A DNA stretch of 25,399 nucleotides, from NCBI GenBank assembly GCA_902478645.1, contig CABSLV010000024.1, positions 1 to 25,399 on the forward strand. The letters run 5' to 3'. Under the pieces are notes generated by a model. The model saw nothing but the letters and a program-made list of their open reading frames with translations. It was not told where the DNA came from and did no database searches. This stretch comes from an uncultured Flavobacteriales bacterium. Lineage in GTDB: Bacteria; Bacteroidota; Bacteroidia; Flavobacteriales; UBA1820. Each line of letters starts with the position of its first letter. Position 1 is the stretch's first letter. Position numbers and translations under genes: made by a program. This document shows positions 7,191 through 14,552 of the stretch, one piece after another.

Positions 7191-7328
7191 CCGCTCCCAG
7201 GCGCGACTGATGTCGCTGAACGGTTATTTCTCTGTAAATGGTCAATTGTTGTCCCGCCAGGACCACCCGGTCATCTCGGCGGCGCGGCGCTGCATGTCGA
7301 GCGATAATTTTCGATAATCCTGTTGCAT
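7191..7328 (-). pseudogene. Interrupted 5' part of the gpG-like gene
   Basis: Reading the minus strand from ATG 7328 in the same frame as the gpG-like gene gives 28 residues (beginning MQQDYRKLSLDMQRRAAEM), a TGA at 7244-7242, five residues, a TAA at 7226-7224, then PFSDISRAWER running straight into the intact part. The pre-stop sequence is helical and charged like the N terminus of gpG homologues. Two nonsense changes in one frame indicate decay rather than sequencing error. Confidence 0.55.
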
Positions 7329-7353
7329 GTCTGTTTTTTATGCCTTATATTTG
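7323..7353 (+). promoter_or_regulatory. Promoter of the candidate small RNA
   Basis: TATATTTG at 7346-7353 is an exact TAnnTTTG box, and TTG at 7323-7325 stands 20 nt upstream as a -33 element. This is the best promoter pair in the window. The predicted start (about 6-9 nt past the box) falls at 7360-7362, where the 5' arm of the long terminal stem begins. Confidence 0.6.
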
Positions 7354-7360
7354 CCTCAAG

Positions 7361-7433
7361 CAAAAGCGGTAAACCGGATACCTGCAAAGGACTGACCCTC
7401 CTTGACGGCGCGACAAAGGTTTACCGCTTTTTG
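7361..7433 (+). ncRNA. Candidate small RNA, about 73 nt, with paired ends
   Basis: CAAAAGCGGTAAACC (7361-7375) is complementary to GGTTTACCGCTTTTTG (7419-7434), a 14-15 bp stem that closes a 43-nt internal region. Inside it, AAGGA (7387-7391) pairs with TCCTT (7399-7403) around the loop CTGACCC. The molecule starts where the promoter at 7346-7353 predicts and ends in a T run, so promoter, structure and terminator fit one short transcript. It contains no convincing reading frame. I tried to match it to 4.5S, 6S, tmRNA, RNase P and common riboswitches and saw none of their cores. It lies between the divergent phage remnant and tilS. It could instead be the leader of tilS, but tilS has its own -7 box. 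Confidence 0.5.
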
Positions 7434-7582
7434 TATAGTAATACTCCCTTTTTTTTACAAGACATCTTTTCTCGGAAAAATATCCGCTATTTTGCCATGC
7501 ATTTGCGCGCAAGGCAGGATGCGGCTCGGTTATATTAAGACGGAAGACTCCTCCCTCTTCTTCTGGCTTCGCTTGCTTTTCG

Positions 7583-7590
7583 TATCTTTG
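7583..7590 (+). promoter_or_regulatory. -7 box of the tilS promoter
   Basis: TATCTTTG matches TAnnTTTG and lies 19 nt before the tilS ATG, giving a leader of roughly a dozen nt. The -33 region is weak. Confidence 0.5.
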
Positions 7591-7609
7591 CATCCATAAG
7601 AGCCAACGG

Positions 7610-8971
7610 ATGGAAAACAGCCTGGACAGACGGTTTTTGGAACACGTGAGAGAAAATTTCCCGGAATTTTTCTCCGGGGGGCGTTTTCTTTTGGCTTTCA
7701 GCGGCGGGGTGGACTCGACCGTACTGGGATACTTGCTCAAAAAGACAAAGGTGCCCTTCGTGGCGGCGCATTGCAACTTTCACCTGCGGGGGGAGGAATC
7801 CTTGCGGGATGAGCGCTTTGCGGTGCAGCAGGCCGAACGGTGGGGAATGGAACTGCTTCGGGAGTCCTTCGATACCCGGGAATACGCCCTGCGGGAAAAG
7901 TGCTCGGTCGAGATGGCGGCGCGGGATTTGCGCTACGGGTGGTTTGCCCGCCTGGTGCGGGAATTCCGCCTGGCAGGAGTGATCACGGCCCATCATGGCG
8001 ACGACCAAGTAGAGACGGTGCTACTCAACTTTACACGGGGTTCCTCGTGGGAGGGACTGGCGGGGATGCGTCCCCGCAACGGGATGATCCTGCGGCCGAT
8101 GCTGCCTTTCTCGCGCGAGGAGATCGAACGGTTTGCCCGGCAGAACGGCTGGGAGTGGGTGGAGGACTCGACCAATGCTTCGACCGACTACGTGCGAAAC
8201 CTGCTGCGGATCGAGGTGATCCCTCACCTGAAGCGCATCAACCCTTCCTTGGTGCATTCGGTGGGAGAGAACACGGCTTACCTGCAGGAGGCGGCGGGGC
8301 TTTACGCGCATCTGGTGCAGGAAAAAACAGCCTTGATGGTTTCCCGGCGCGGGTCTCGGGACCGGATAAGCATTCCGGTGCTGCGGTCGCTGGGGCGCGA
8401 GGCGGGAGCGGCGCTTTACGAGATCCTCAAAGGCTACGGGCTGGAGTCGCGCACGGGCGATGTGATGCGCAGCGTCGTACGGGGACACAGCGGGGCGGTA
8501 TTTGCGGGGGTGGACTTCCGCTTGCTGCGCGATCGGGATTTTCTGCTCATCGAAAGAACGGGTGCTTCCAGCCAGGAGGATGAGGTATTCGACATCGAGG
8601 CGGGGGTGCAACGGGTGGACTTCCCTTTGCGACTGCACCTGGAGTGGTCGGAGCGGAGCGCGGGCGAGACATTCGACCGGGGGGCTTCGACGGCGTGTTT
8701 CGATGCGGACCGCTTGGCGTTCCCGTTGCGGTTGCGGCGTCCCCGGCCGGGCGATACGATACAGCCCTTGGGAATGGGCGGGCGAAAGAAAAAGGTAGCC
8801 AAGCTGTTCAAGGACTGCAAGCTGTCCTTGTTCGACAAGCGGGATGCCTGGCTGCTGTGTTCGGCCGACGGGCAAGTGGCTTGGGCGGTGGGCTTGCGCT
8901 CCAGCGAGGCTTTCCGCGTGAGCGACGATACCCGTCGGGTGCTGACGGTGCGCTGGGAGCCTTTGGGCTGA
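7610..8971 (+). CDS. tilS: tRNA(Ile)-lysidine synthase
   Basis: This 453-residue protein has the N-type ATP pyrophosphatase P-loop SGGVDS at 31-36, followed by HCNFHLRGEES and the TilS-specific AHHGDDQVETVLLNFTRGSS block. The C-terminal domain contains LRLRRPRPGDTIQPLGMGG, KKVAKLFKD and the VAWAVGLRSSE stretch, matching the TilS C-terminal RNA-binding domain. The enzyme attaches lysine to C34 of tRNA-Ile(CAU) using ATP, so the tRNA reads AUA instead of AUG; it is normally essential. Length is typical of the full-length type. ATG 7610 is chosen because the FLLAFSGG strand comes at the expected distance and a -7 box lies just upstream. About 130 nt with two strong hairpins separate it from dsbD. 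Confidence 0.96.
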   Translation: MENSLDRRFLEHVRENFPEFFSGGRFLLAFSGGVDSTVLGYLLKKTKVPFVAAHCNFHLRGEESLRDERFAVQQAERWGMELLRESFDTREYALREKCSVEMAARDLRYGWFARLVREFRLAGVITAHHGDDQVETVLLNFTRGSSWEGLAGMRPRNGMILRPMLPFSREEIERFARQNGWEWVEDSTNASTDYVRNLLRIEVIPHLKRINPSLVHSVGENTAYLQEAAGLYAHLVQEKTALMVSRRGSRDRISIPVLRSLGREAGAALYEILKGYGLESRTGDVMRSVVRGHSGAVFAGVDFRLLRDRDFLLIERTGASSQEDEVFDIEAGVQRVDFPLRLHLEWSERSAGETFDRGASTACFDADRLAFPLRLRRPRPGDTIQPLGMGGRKKKVAKLFKDCKLSLFDKRDAWLLCSADGQVAWAVGLRSSEAFRVSDDTRRVLTVRWEPLG

Positions 8972-9000
8972 CGGGGAGGGCGAGTGATGCCCCCAGGCAT

Positions 9001-9036
9001 GCGCCGCGCAAGCGGCGCTGCGGCCGCAAGGCCGCA
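9001..9036. repeat. Two back-to-back GCAA-tetraloop hairpins
   Basis: GCGCCGC-GCAA-GCGGCGC (9001-9018) is followed without a gap by TGCGGCC-GCAA-GGCCGCA (9019-9036). Both are perfect 7-bp stems with GNRA tetraloops. No T run follows, so an intrinsic terminator is unlikely; an RNA stabiliser, attenuator or REP-like element between tilS and dsbD fits better. Confidence 0.75.
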
Positions 9037-9106
9037 AACGAAACGGCCCGACAGGGTGTGAACAAAAAAAGAAGAAAAAAACATAAAACAGACTGACTGA
9101 ACGAAG

Positions 9107-11314
9107 ATGAAAAAATGGTTCGTATTCCTCGCTCTGACGCTATCGACCTTGTGCGTTCGGGCACAAATACTGGATCCTGTTTCCTGGAACACTTCGGCCG
9201 AAAAGGTCTCGGACGGCGTCTATCGGCTCGATGCCCGGGCGGACATGCTGCCTTCGTGGCACATCTACGCCTTGACCCTGCCGGCAGAAGGACCCATCCC
9301 GACAGAATTCGTTTTCCCGCAAGAGGGATACTCCCTCCAAGGGAAAATGCAGGAACCGACGCCCCTGAAATCCTACGATGAAAATTTCCGCATGGACATC
9401 CTCTGGCACGACGGCCAGCCGGTTTTCTCGCAGCAGATCGAGATCACGGGCGAGCCGTTGGCACAAATCCAGGCCGAAGTTACCTACATGGCTTGCAACG
9501 ACCAGCAGTGCCTGCCGCCGGAAACCCGGACGCTAACGTTCCGGCTGCCGGACGGAGAGCAGTTCTCCCCCGCGCAAAAAGCTCCTGCCGCCCAGCAGGT
9601 ACCCATGACTCCGCTCACCCCGGCCAAGAAGACCTCTGCCGGATCGCAAACTACCCCGGATAAAAATACAGCGCCCGAGGCCAAAACCCCTGCCCAGACC
9701 TCTTCCGAAGCAGCGGCGGCAGAGACGGTGATCGGCGGACAAGACGGCCCGACGGAGATCCGGGTGGCGGATTCGCTCGGGGAGGATTCGGGAGCGCAGG
9801 TCGAGGAGGCCGAAGCGCTCAATACCGCCCAAGAGGCAAACGGCCGGCCGGAGGGGACTTCCTCGGGACTGCTCGGGACGTTCCTCTTTGCCTTTGTCGC
9901 AGGGCTGCTGGCACTGGCTACCCCTTGTGTCTTTCCGATGATCCCGATGACGGTCAGCTTCTTCATGAAACGGTATTCCGACCGGAAGAAGGGCATCCGC
10001 GATGCGATGCTTTACGGGCTGTCCATCATAGCGATCTACCTGATCCTGGGGGTAGGGGTATCGGCCATCTTCGGAGCGGCGGCGCTCAATGCGATGTCGA
10101 CCGACCCGTGGTTCAACATTTTCTTCTTCGTACTGTTGGTGGTCTTTGCGGCTTCGTTCTTCGGGGCGTTCGAACTGACCCTTCCTTCCTCGTGGGTGAA
10201 CAAGATGGACCGCAAGTCCGACCGGGCCGGGCTGGTAGGGATCTTCTTCATGGCCTTTACCCTGGCTTTGGTGTCGTTTTCGTGCACAGGTCCCTTCGTA
10301 GGGACGATCCTGGTGGAAGCCGCCGCCAAAGGCAATTTCTGGGGTCCGGTGGTGGGCATGGCGGGGTTTGCCATCGCTCTGGCCTTGCCGTTTACGCTCT
10401 TTGCCCTGTTCCCGGGTTGGCTTTCGGGGCTGCCCAAATCCGGCGGTTGGCTCAACTCGGTCAAAGTGGTGCTGGGCTTTATCGAACTGGCCTTCGCCCT
10501 CAAATTTCTCTCCAATGCGGACATGGTGCTGGACTGGCACTTGCTGGAACGCGAGGTGTTCATCGCTCTCTGGGTGGTGATCTTTGCGATGATGGGCTTT
10601 TACCTGCTGGGAAAAATCCGCCTGCCGCACGATAGCCCGTTGGAAAGCATCTCGGTAACGCGCCTGTTCCTGGCACTGATCACCCTGTCCTTCGCCCTGT
10701 ACCTGGTACCGGGCATCTGGGGTGCTCCGGTGAAGATCATCTCGGCCTTTGCCCCTCCGACGACCTATTCCGAAGCGGCTTCGGCGGGCGGAAGCAAGGA
10801 GACGCTCGAAATCCTTCAGATAGAGCCGATGTCCGTGCGGCGCGAACCGATAGGACTTCCCTACCGGGAAACCGGCCCGCAAGGCATTCCGGTGTTCACC
10901 GATCTGGAGCAGGCCACGACCTTCGCCAAGGCGATGAACCGCCCGATCCTGCTGGATTTCACCGGGAAAGCGTGCGTGAACTGCCGCAAGATGGAAGCCG
11001 ACGTCTGGTCCGATGCGCGCGTGAAGGAGCTGCTCTCCAATGAATTTGTCGTGGTGGAACTCTACGTCGATTTCCGGGAAAAACTCCCCGAGAGCGAGCA
11101 ATACACCACCCCCGAAGGGAAATCCATCCGCACCGTGGGGCAAAAATGGACGGACTACCAGATCCGCCGTTTCGGGAGCAATTCCCAGCCGTACTACGTG
11201 ATCACCGACCCGGACGACCAGGTGATCGCGCCCACCCGGGCTTACGACACCGATGTGGAGGCCTACCTGGCCTGGCTCAACGAGGCCCTCGAAACTTTCC
11301 GCGCACAAAAATAA
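9107..11314 (+). CDS. dsbD: Thiol:disulfide interchange protein DsbD (thioredoxin domain at C terminus)
   Basis: This 735-residue protein starts with a signal peptide (MKKWFVFLALTLSTLCVRAQ). The periplasmic alpha domain carries CNDQQC (Cys130 and Cys135). A long Pro/Ala/Thr/Glu-rich linker follows at about 150-255. The membrane core is CcdA-like with about eight segments and has the active-site cysteines in TPCVFPMIP (Cys274) and SCTGPFVG (Cys393). The C-terminal thioredoxin-like gamma domain has the CVNC site (Cys623, Cys626). Electrons pass from cytoplasmic thioredoxin through the membrane core to gamma and alpha and then to periplasmic isomerases and cytochrome c maturation factors. It is longer than the roughly 565-residue E. 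coli enzyme because of the linker and longer inter-domain segments. All three cysteine pairs are present, so it should be active. The radical SAM gene follows after 7 nt. Confidence 0.93.
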   Translation: MKKWFVFLALTLSTLCVRAQILDPVSWNTSAEKVSDGVYRLDARADMLPSWHIYALTLPAEGPIPTEFVFPQEGYSLQGKMQEPTPLKSYDENFRMDILWHDGQPVFSQQIEITGEPLAQIQAEVTYMACNDQQCLPPETRTLTFRLPDGEQFSPAQKAPAAQQVPMTPLTPAKKTSAGSQTTPDKNTAPEAKTPAQTSSEAAAAETVIGGQDGPTEIRVADSLGEDSGAQVEEAEALNTAQEANGRPEGTSSGLLGTFLFAFVAGLLALATPCVFPMIPMTVSFFMKRYSDRKKGIRDAMLYGLSIIAIYLILGVGVSAIFGAAALNAMSTDPWFNIFFFVLLVVFAASFFGAFELTLPSSWVNKMDRKSDRAGLVGIFFMAFTLALVSFSCTGPFVGTILVEAAAKGNFWGPVVGMAGFAIALALPFTLFALFPGWLSGLPKSGGWLNSVKVVLGFIELAFALKFLSNADMVLDWHLLEREVFIALWVVIFAMMGFYLLGKIRLPHDSPLESISVTRLFLALITLSFALYLVPGIWGAPVKIISAFAPPTTYSEAASAGGSKETLEILQIEPMSVRREPIGLPYRETGPQGIPVFTDLEQATTFAKAMNRPILLDFTGKACVNCRKMEADVWSDARVKELLSNEFVVVELYVDFREKLPESEQYTTPEGKSIRTVGQKWTDYQIRRFGSNSQPYYVITDPDDQVIAPTRAYDTDVEAYLAWLNEALETFRAQK

Positions 11315-11321
11315 ACCCGAG

Positions 11322-13154
11322 ATGGACCCTCGCCCGCAACCCGATACGCAACTTTTCCTGCCGACCTCCCGAAAGGAGATGGATCGGCTGGGCTGGGACT
11401 GCCTGGACGTGATCCTCGTCTCGGGCGATGCGTACGTGGACCATCCCTCGTTTGCCGCAGCCGTCATCGGAAGGGTGATCCAGGCGGAAGGTTTCCGCGT
11501 GGGCATCATCCCCCAGCCCGACTGGCGGGGCGATGCACACGAGCTGTGCCGACTGGGGCGTCCCCGCTTGTTCTTCGGGGTATCGGGTGGCAACATGGAC
11601 CCGATGGTCAATCACTACACGGCGGCGCGCCGCCGCCGCTCGGACGATGCGTTCACCCCGGGGGGAAAATCCGGCGCCCGTCCCGACTACGCGACCTCGG
11701 TGTACACGCAAACCCTCAAGCGGCTGTATCCGGACGTCCCGGTGGTCATCGGGGGGATCGAGGCTTCGATGCGGCGGCTGGCACACTACGACTATTGGCA
11801 GGACAAGCTCCTGCCGAGCATCCTGACCCAAAGCGGTGCCGACCTGCTGGTGTACGGCATGGGCGAGAAGCCTTTCCGGGACATCCTGTCGCTGCTGGGG
11901 AGGGGGGTTCCCTTCACCTCGCTCAAGACCATCCCCCAGACGGCCTTCCTGTGGCAAAGCGATGCTCCCCTGCCGAAAAACAAACACTGGGAAGACCTGG
12001 AACTGCCCAGCTACGAAACCTGCCGGGAGGACAAACGGGCCTTTGCCCAAGCCTCTCGAATCATCGAGGTACAGTCCAACCGCCTGCATGCCGCCCGGCT
12101 CGCCCAACGCACCGGGGAGCAGACCGTCGTGGTCAATCCTCCCTACCCGCCCATGAGCACGGCGGAACTGGACGCCGTGTACGAGTTGCCTTTCACCCGC
12201 CTGCCCCACCCCCGGTATGCAGGGAAAGGAGAGATCCCGGCCTACCGGATGATCCGCCACTCGATCACGATACACCGGGGGTGTTTCGGAGGCTGTGCCT
12301 TCTGCACCATCTCGGCGCACCAGGGCAAGTTCGTTACCCCCCGTTCGGAAGCCTCTGTGCTGCGCGAAGTGGAGCGGGTAGCGGCCATGCCGGATTTCCG
12401 GGGCACGATCACGGACCTGGGCGGGCCCTCGGCCAACATGTACGGGATGGCGGGAAGAGACCGCTCCCTGTGCGAGAAATGCACCCGCCCTTCGTGCATC
12501 AGCCCGGCGGTGTGTGCCAATCTGGATACTTCGCATGCGCGGTTGCGCGAACTCTACCGGCGGGCGCGGGAGGTCAAAGGCGTCAAGCACATCTTTATCG
12601 GGTCGGGGATCCGGTACGATCTGCTGGTCAAGGAGTTCAACACCCGGGGCGATGCCCGGGACATGGAGGAATACCTGGACCAGGTGGTGCGCTACCATGT
12701 CTCGGGACGGTTGAAGGTGGCGCCGGAGCACGTGAGCGACCGCGTGCTGGAGGTGATGCGCAAGCCTTCGTTCCGGTATTTCCACCTGTTCAAGCAGCTC
12801 TTCGACCGGCTGAACGCCCGGGCCGGGAAACGGCAGCAGATCATTCCTTACTTCATTTCTTCCCATCCGGGCAGTTCGGTGGAGGACATGGCGGCGCTGG
12901 CCGTAGAGACGAGGGAGATGGACTTCCGTCTGGAACAGGTACAGGACTTTACCCCCACCCCGATGACCGTCTCGACCGACATTTACTACTCCGGATACCA
13001 CCCTTACACGCTCCGTCCGGTCTTCACGGCCAAAAAACCGGAAGAGAAAAAGGACCAGAACGTTTTCTTCTTCTGGTACCGTCCGGAAAACCGGGCGCGC
13101 ATTGCCCGGCTGTTGGCCCGGTTCCCTGCGCTGCGGAAAAAACTGCTGGGTTAG
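11322..13154 (+). CDS. ygiQ: YgiQ-family radical SAM protein (UPF0313)
   Basis: This 610-residue protein has an N-terminal domain starting LFLPTSRKEMDRLGWDCLDV and SGDAYVDHPSFAAAVIGR, then a radical SAM core with HRGCFGGCAFC, whose cysteines 321, 325 and 328 bind the 4Fe-4S cluster and S-adenosylmethionine. A second cysteine group, CEKCTRPSCISPAVC (from about 384), is typical of YgiQ proteins and may hold an extra cluster. KHIFIGSGIRYD and VAPEHVSDRVL are further core motifs. The substrate of this family is not established. ATG 11322 is chosen because residues encoded from the earlier in-frame ATG at 11253 overlap dsbD and do not look like the family. The 7-nt spacing suggests co-transcription with dsbD. 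It is shorter than the E. coli protein (about 739) at the C terminus, as usual in this phylum. Confidence 0.92.
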   Translation: MDPRPQPDTQLFLPTSRKEMDRLGWDCLDVILVSGDAYVDHPSFAAAVIGRVIQAEGFRVGIIPQPDWRGDAHELCRLGRPRLFFGVSGGNMDPMVNHYTAARRRRSDDAFTPGGKSGARPDYATSVYTQTLKRLYPDVPVVIGGIEASMRRLAHYDYWQDKLLPSILTQSGADLLVYGMGEKPFRDILSLLGRGVPFTSLKTIPQTAFLWQSDAPLPKNKHWEDLELPSYETCREDKRAFAQASRIIEVQSNRLHAARLAQRTGEQTVVVNPPYPPMSTAELDAVYELPFTRLPHPRYAGKGEIPAYRMIRHSITIHRGCFGGCAFCTISAHQGKFVTPRSEASVLREVERVAAMPDFRGTITDLGGPSANMYGMAGRDRSLCEKCTRPSCISPAVCANLDTSHARLRELYRRAREVKGVKHIFIGSGIRYDLLVKEFNTRGDARDMEEYLDQVVRYHVSGRLKVAPEHVSDRVLEVMRKPSFRYFHLFKQLFDRLNARAGKRQQIIPYFISSHPGSSVEDMAALAVETREMDFRLEQVQDFTPTPMTVSTDIYYSGYHPYTLRPVFTAKKPEEKKDQNVFFFWYRPENRARIARLLARFPALRKKLLG

Positions 13155-13448
13155 CCGCCGGGGACAATCTGTTCCTCCGGCTGCGTTTCTCTTTCAAAAA
13201 TTTTCCTGCATACCGCCGAGGGGCGACACTCCTTTTTGCTTTGTTTTCAAGATTTTCCCTCGAAAATTTGTTTTTCTTCAGGAAAAACAGAAAAAATATC
13301 GCGACAATTACGTCTTTCTCATTAAACCTTTTGTCTGTAAAAGCCGTCTTTACTTGTAAAAGGAAAACTGCGGCCGCCACGATAGGAGCGATCGCGGGTT
13401 TGTTTTTTTGTTTTTCCGCAACCCCTCGTTTCACGAAAACGCACAGCT
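13155..13448. other. AT-rich intergenic region before the efflux operon
   Basis: This 294-nt stretch is rich in A and T runs and holds no convincing gene, no exact TAnnTTTG box on the plus strand and no strong terminator. A short GTAAA/TTTAC hairpin lies near 13335-13351, and a GCGATCGC palindrome at 13388-13395. It must hold the efflux operon promoter, which I could not place. Confidence 0.5.
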
Positions 13449-14552
13449 ATGACAAAAAAAGCCAAATGGGCCGTTCTGGCGGCCATTGCCTTGTTGGTGA
13501 TCGGGATGATCGTCTATCCCAAAATGAAAAGATCGGCCGGCACGATCGACAAGACGGCTCAAGGGCCGGCAAAATCCTCCTCGGCGGCCAAGGCTCTCAA
13601 TGTGGAAGCCGAGGTGCTGGACTATTGCACGCTGACCGACAAGATCATCCGCACGGGCAGTACGATGCCCGACGAGGAGGTCGATCTCTCGTTCGAATCC
13701 TCGGGCAAGATCGTGGACATTTACTTCCAGGAGGGTTCGCACGTAAAAGCCGGCGAACTGCTGGCCAAGATCAACGATGCCCCTCTGCAAGCCCAACTGA
13801 AAAAACTCCAGGCCCAGGTGCAACTGGCTACCGACCGGGTGTACCGTCAGCGGACACTGCTCGAAAAGGATGCCGTGAGCCAGGAGGCTTTCGAACAGGT
13901 GCAGACCGAATACGAACAGCTGATGGCCGACATCGAACTGGTCAAGGCCAACATCGCCCAAACGGAACTCCGCGCTCCGTTCGACGGGGTGATCGGCCTG
14001 CGAATGGTCAGCGAGGGAGCCTACGCGACGCCCTCTACCGTGATCGCCAAGCTGACGAAGGTGGCGCCCATCAAGATCGAATTTTCCATCCCCGAGAGCT
14101 ACGCCACCCAGGTGCGGAAAGGCTCGAAGATCGTCTTCAGCATGGAACAGGATGGGCTGATGAAAGACTATAACGCGTCGGTATTTGCCGTGGAGAGCGT
14201 CGTGGATGCCGAGACGCGTTCCTTGAAAGTACGCGCCCTCTACCCCAATACCGACGAGCGGATCGTACCGGGACGTTTCGTCTCGGTGGAGGTGGTCCGC
14301 GAGGAAATAAGCAATGCGATCGCTGTGCCGAGCGAGGCGGTCGTTCCCGAGATGGGTCGCCAGATCGTCTATCTGTACCGCAACGGGAAGGCTCAACCGC
14401 AGGAGATCGTCCTGGGACTGCGCACCGAAGACAAGGTGCAGGCGGTCCAAGGGCTTGAAAAAGGTGATACCCTGCTCACCACCGGAGTAATGCAGTTGCG
14501 CACCGGGATGAATGTACGGATCGAGAACCTGAAAACGGGAGGGAACCACTGA
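13449..14552 (+). CDS. RND efflux periplasmic adaptor (membrane fusion protein)
   Basis: This 367-residue protein has an uncleaved-looking N-terminal hydrophobic anchor (WAVLAAIALLVIGMIVY) and no lipobox. It then has the split biotinyl/lipoyl domain (SGKIVDIYFQEGSHVKAGE near 80-98 and TELRAPFDGVIGLRM near 175-190) flanking an alpha-helical hairpin rich in Gln and Glu (PLQAQLKKLQAQVQLATDRV and onward), a beta-barrel domain (VAPIKIEFSIPE), and a membrane-proximal domain at the C terminus. This is the HlyD/AcrA architecture. It bridges the inner-membrane pump and the TolC channel. Its TGA stop overlaps the pump's ATG by one base (TGATG), so translation is coupled. No repressor gene is adjacent in the window, so the trigger for expression cannot be inferred. 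Confidence 0.93.
   Translation: MTKKAKWAVLAAIALLVIGMIVYPKMKRSAGTIDKTAQGPAKSSSAAKALNVEAEVLDYCTLTDKIIRTGSTMPDEEVDLSFESSGKIVDIYFQEGSHVKAGELLAKINDAPLQAQLKKLQAQVQLATDRVYRQRTLLEKDAVSQEAFEQVQTEYEQLMADIELVKANIAQTELRAPFDGVIGLRMVSEGAYATPSTVIAKLTKVAPIKIEFSIPESYATQVRKGSKIVFSMEQDGLMKDYNASVFAVESVVDAETRSLKVRALYPNTDERIVPGRFVSVEVVREEISNAIAVPSEAVVPEMGRQIVYLYRNGKAQPQEIVLGLRTEDKVQAVQGLEKGDTLLTTGVMQLRTGMNVRIENLKTGGNH

Larger units (their letters stand above)
6254..7328 (-). mobile_element. Mu-like prophage remnant (two tail/head morphogenesis genes)
   Basis: Two adjacent minus-strand phage genes are all that remains of a Mu-like structural module: a gpG-like virion morphogenesis gene with a broken 5' part, then a short gene placed like Mu gp37. 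No integrase, transposase, portal, capsid or tail genes surround them: on one side is a terminator and a chromosomal-looking gene, on the other tilS. No flanking direct repeats were recognised by eye. Confidence 0.6.

Noticed and set aside
7361..7434. Match to a known riboswitch or 4.5S/6S RNA
   Set aside because: The conserved cores of these RNAs could not be found in the internal region, so no family was assigned.
9533..11611. Long minus-strand frame (692 residues) opposite dsbD and ygiQ
   Set aside because: It is a shadow of two convincingly identified genes and has no recognisable domain.
11546..14173. Plus-strand frame of 875 residues running from ygiQ into the efflux adaptor
   Set aside because: It is out of frame with both real genes and crosses an intergenic region; low-complexity Gly/Pro/Arg composition.
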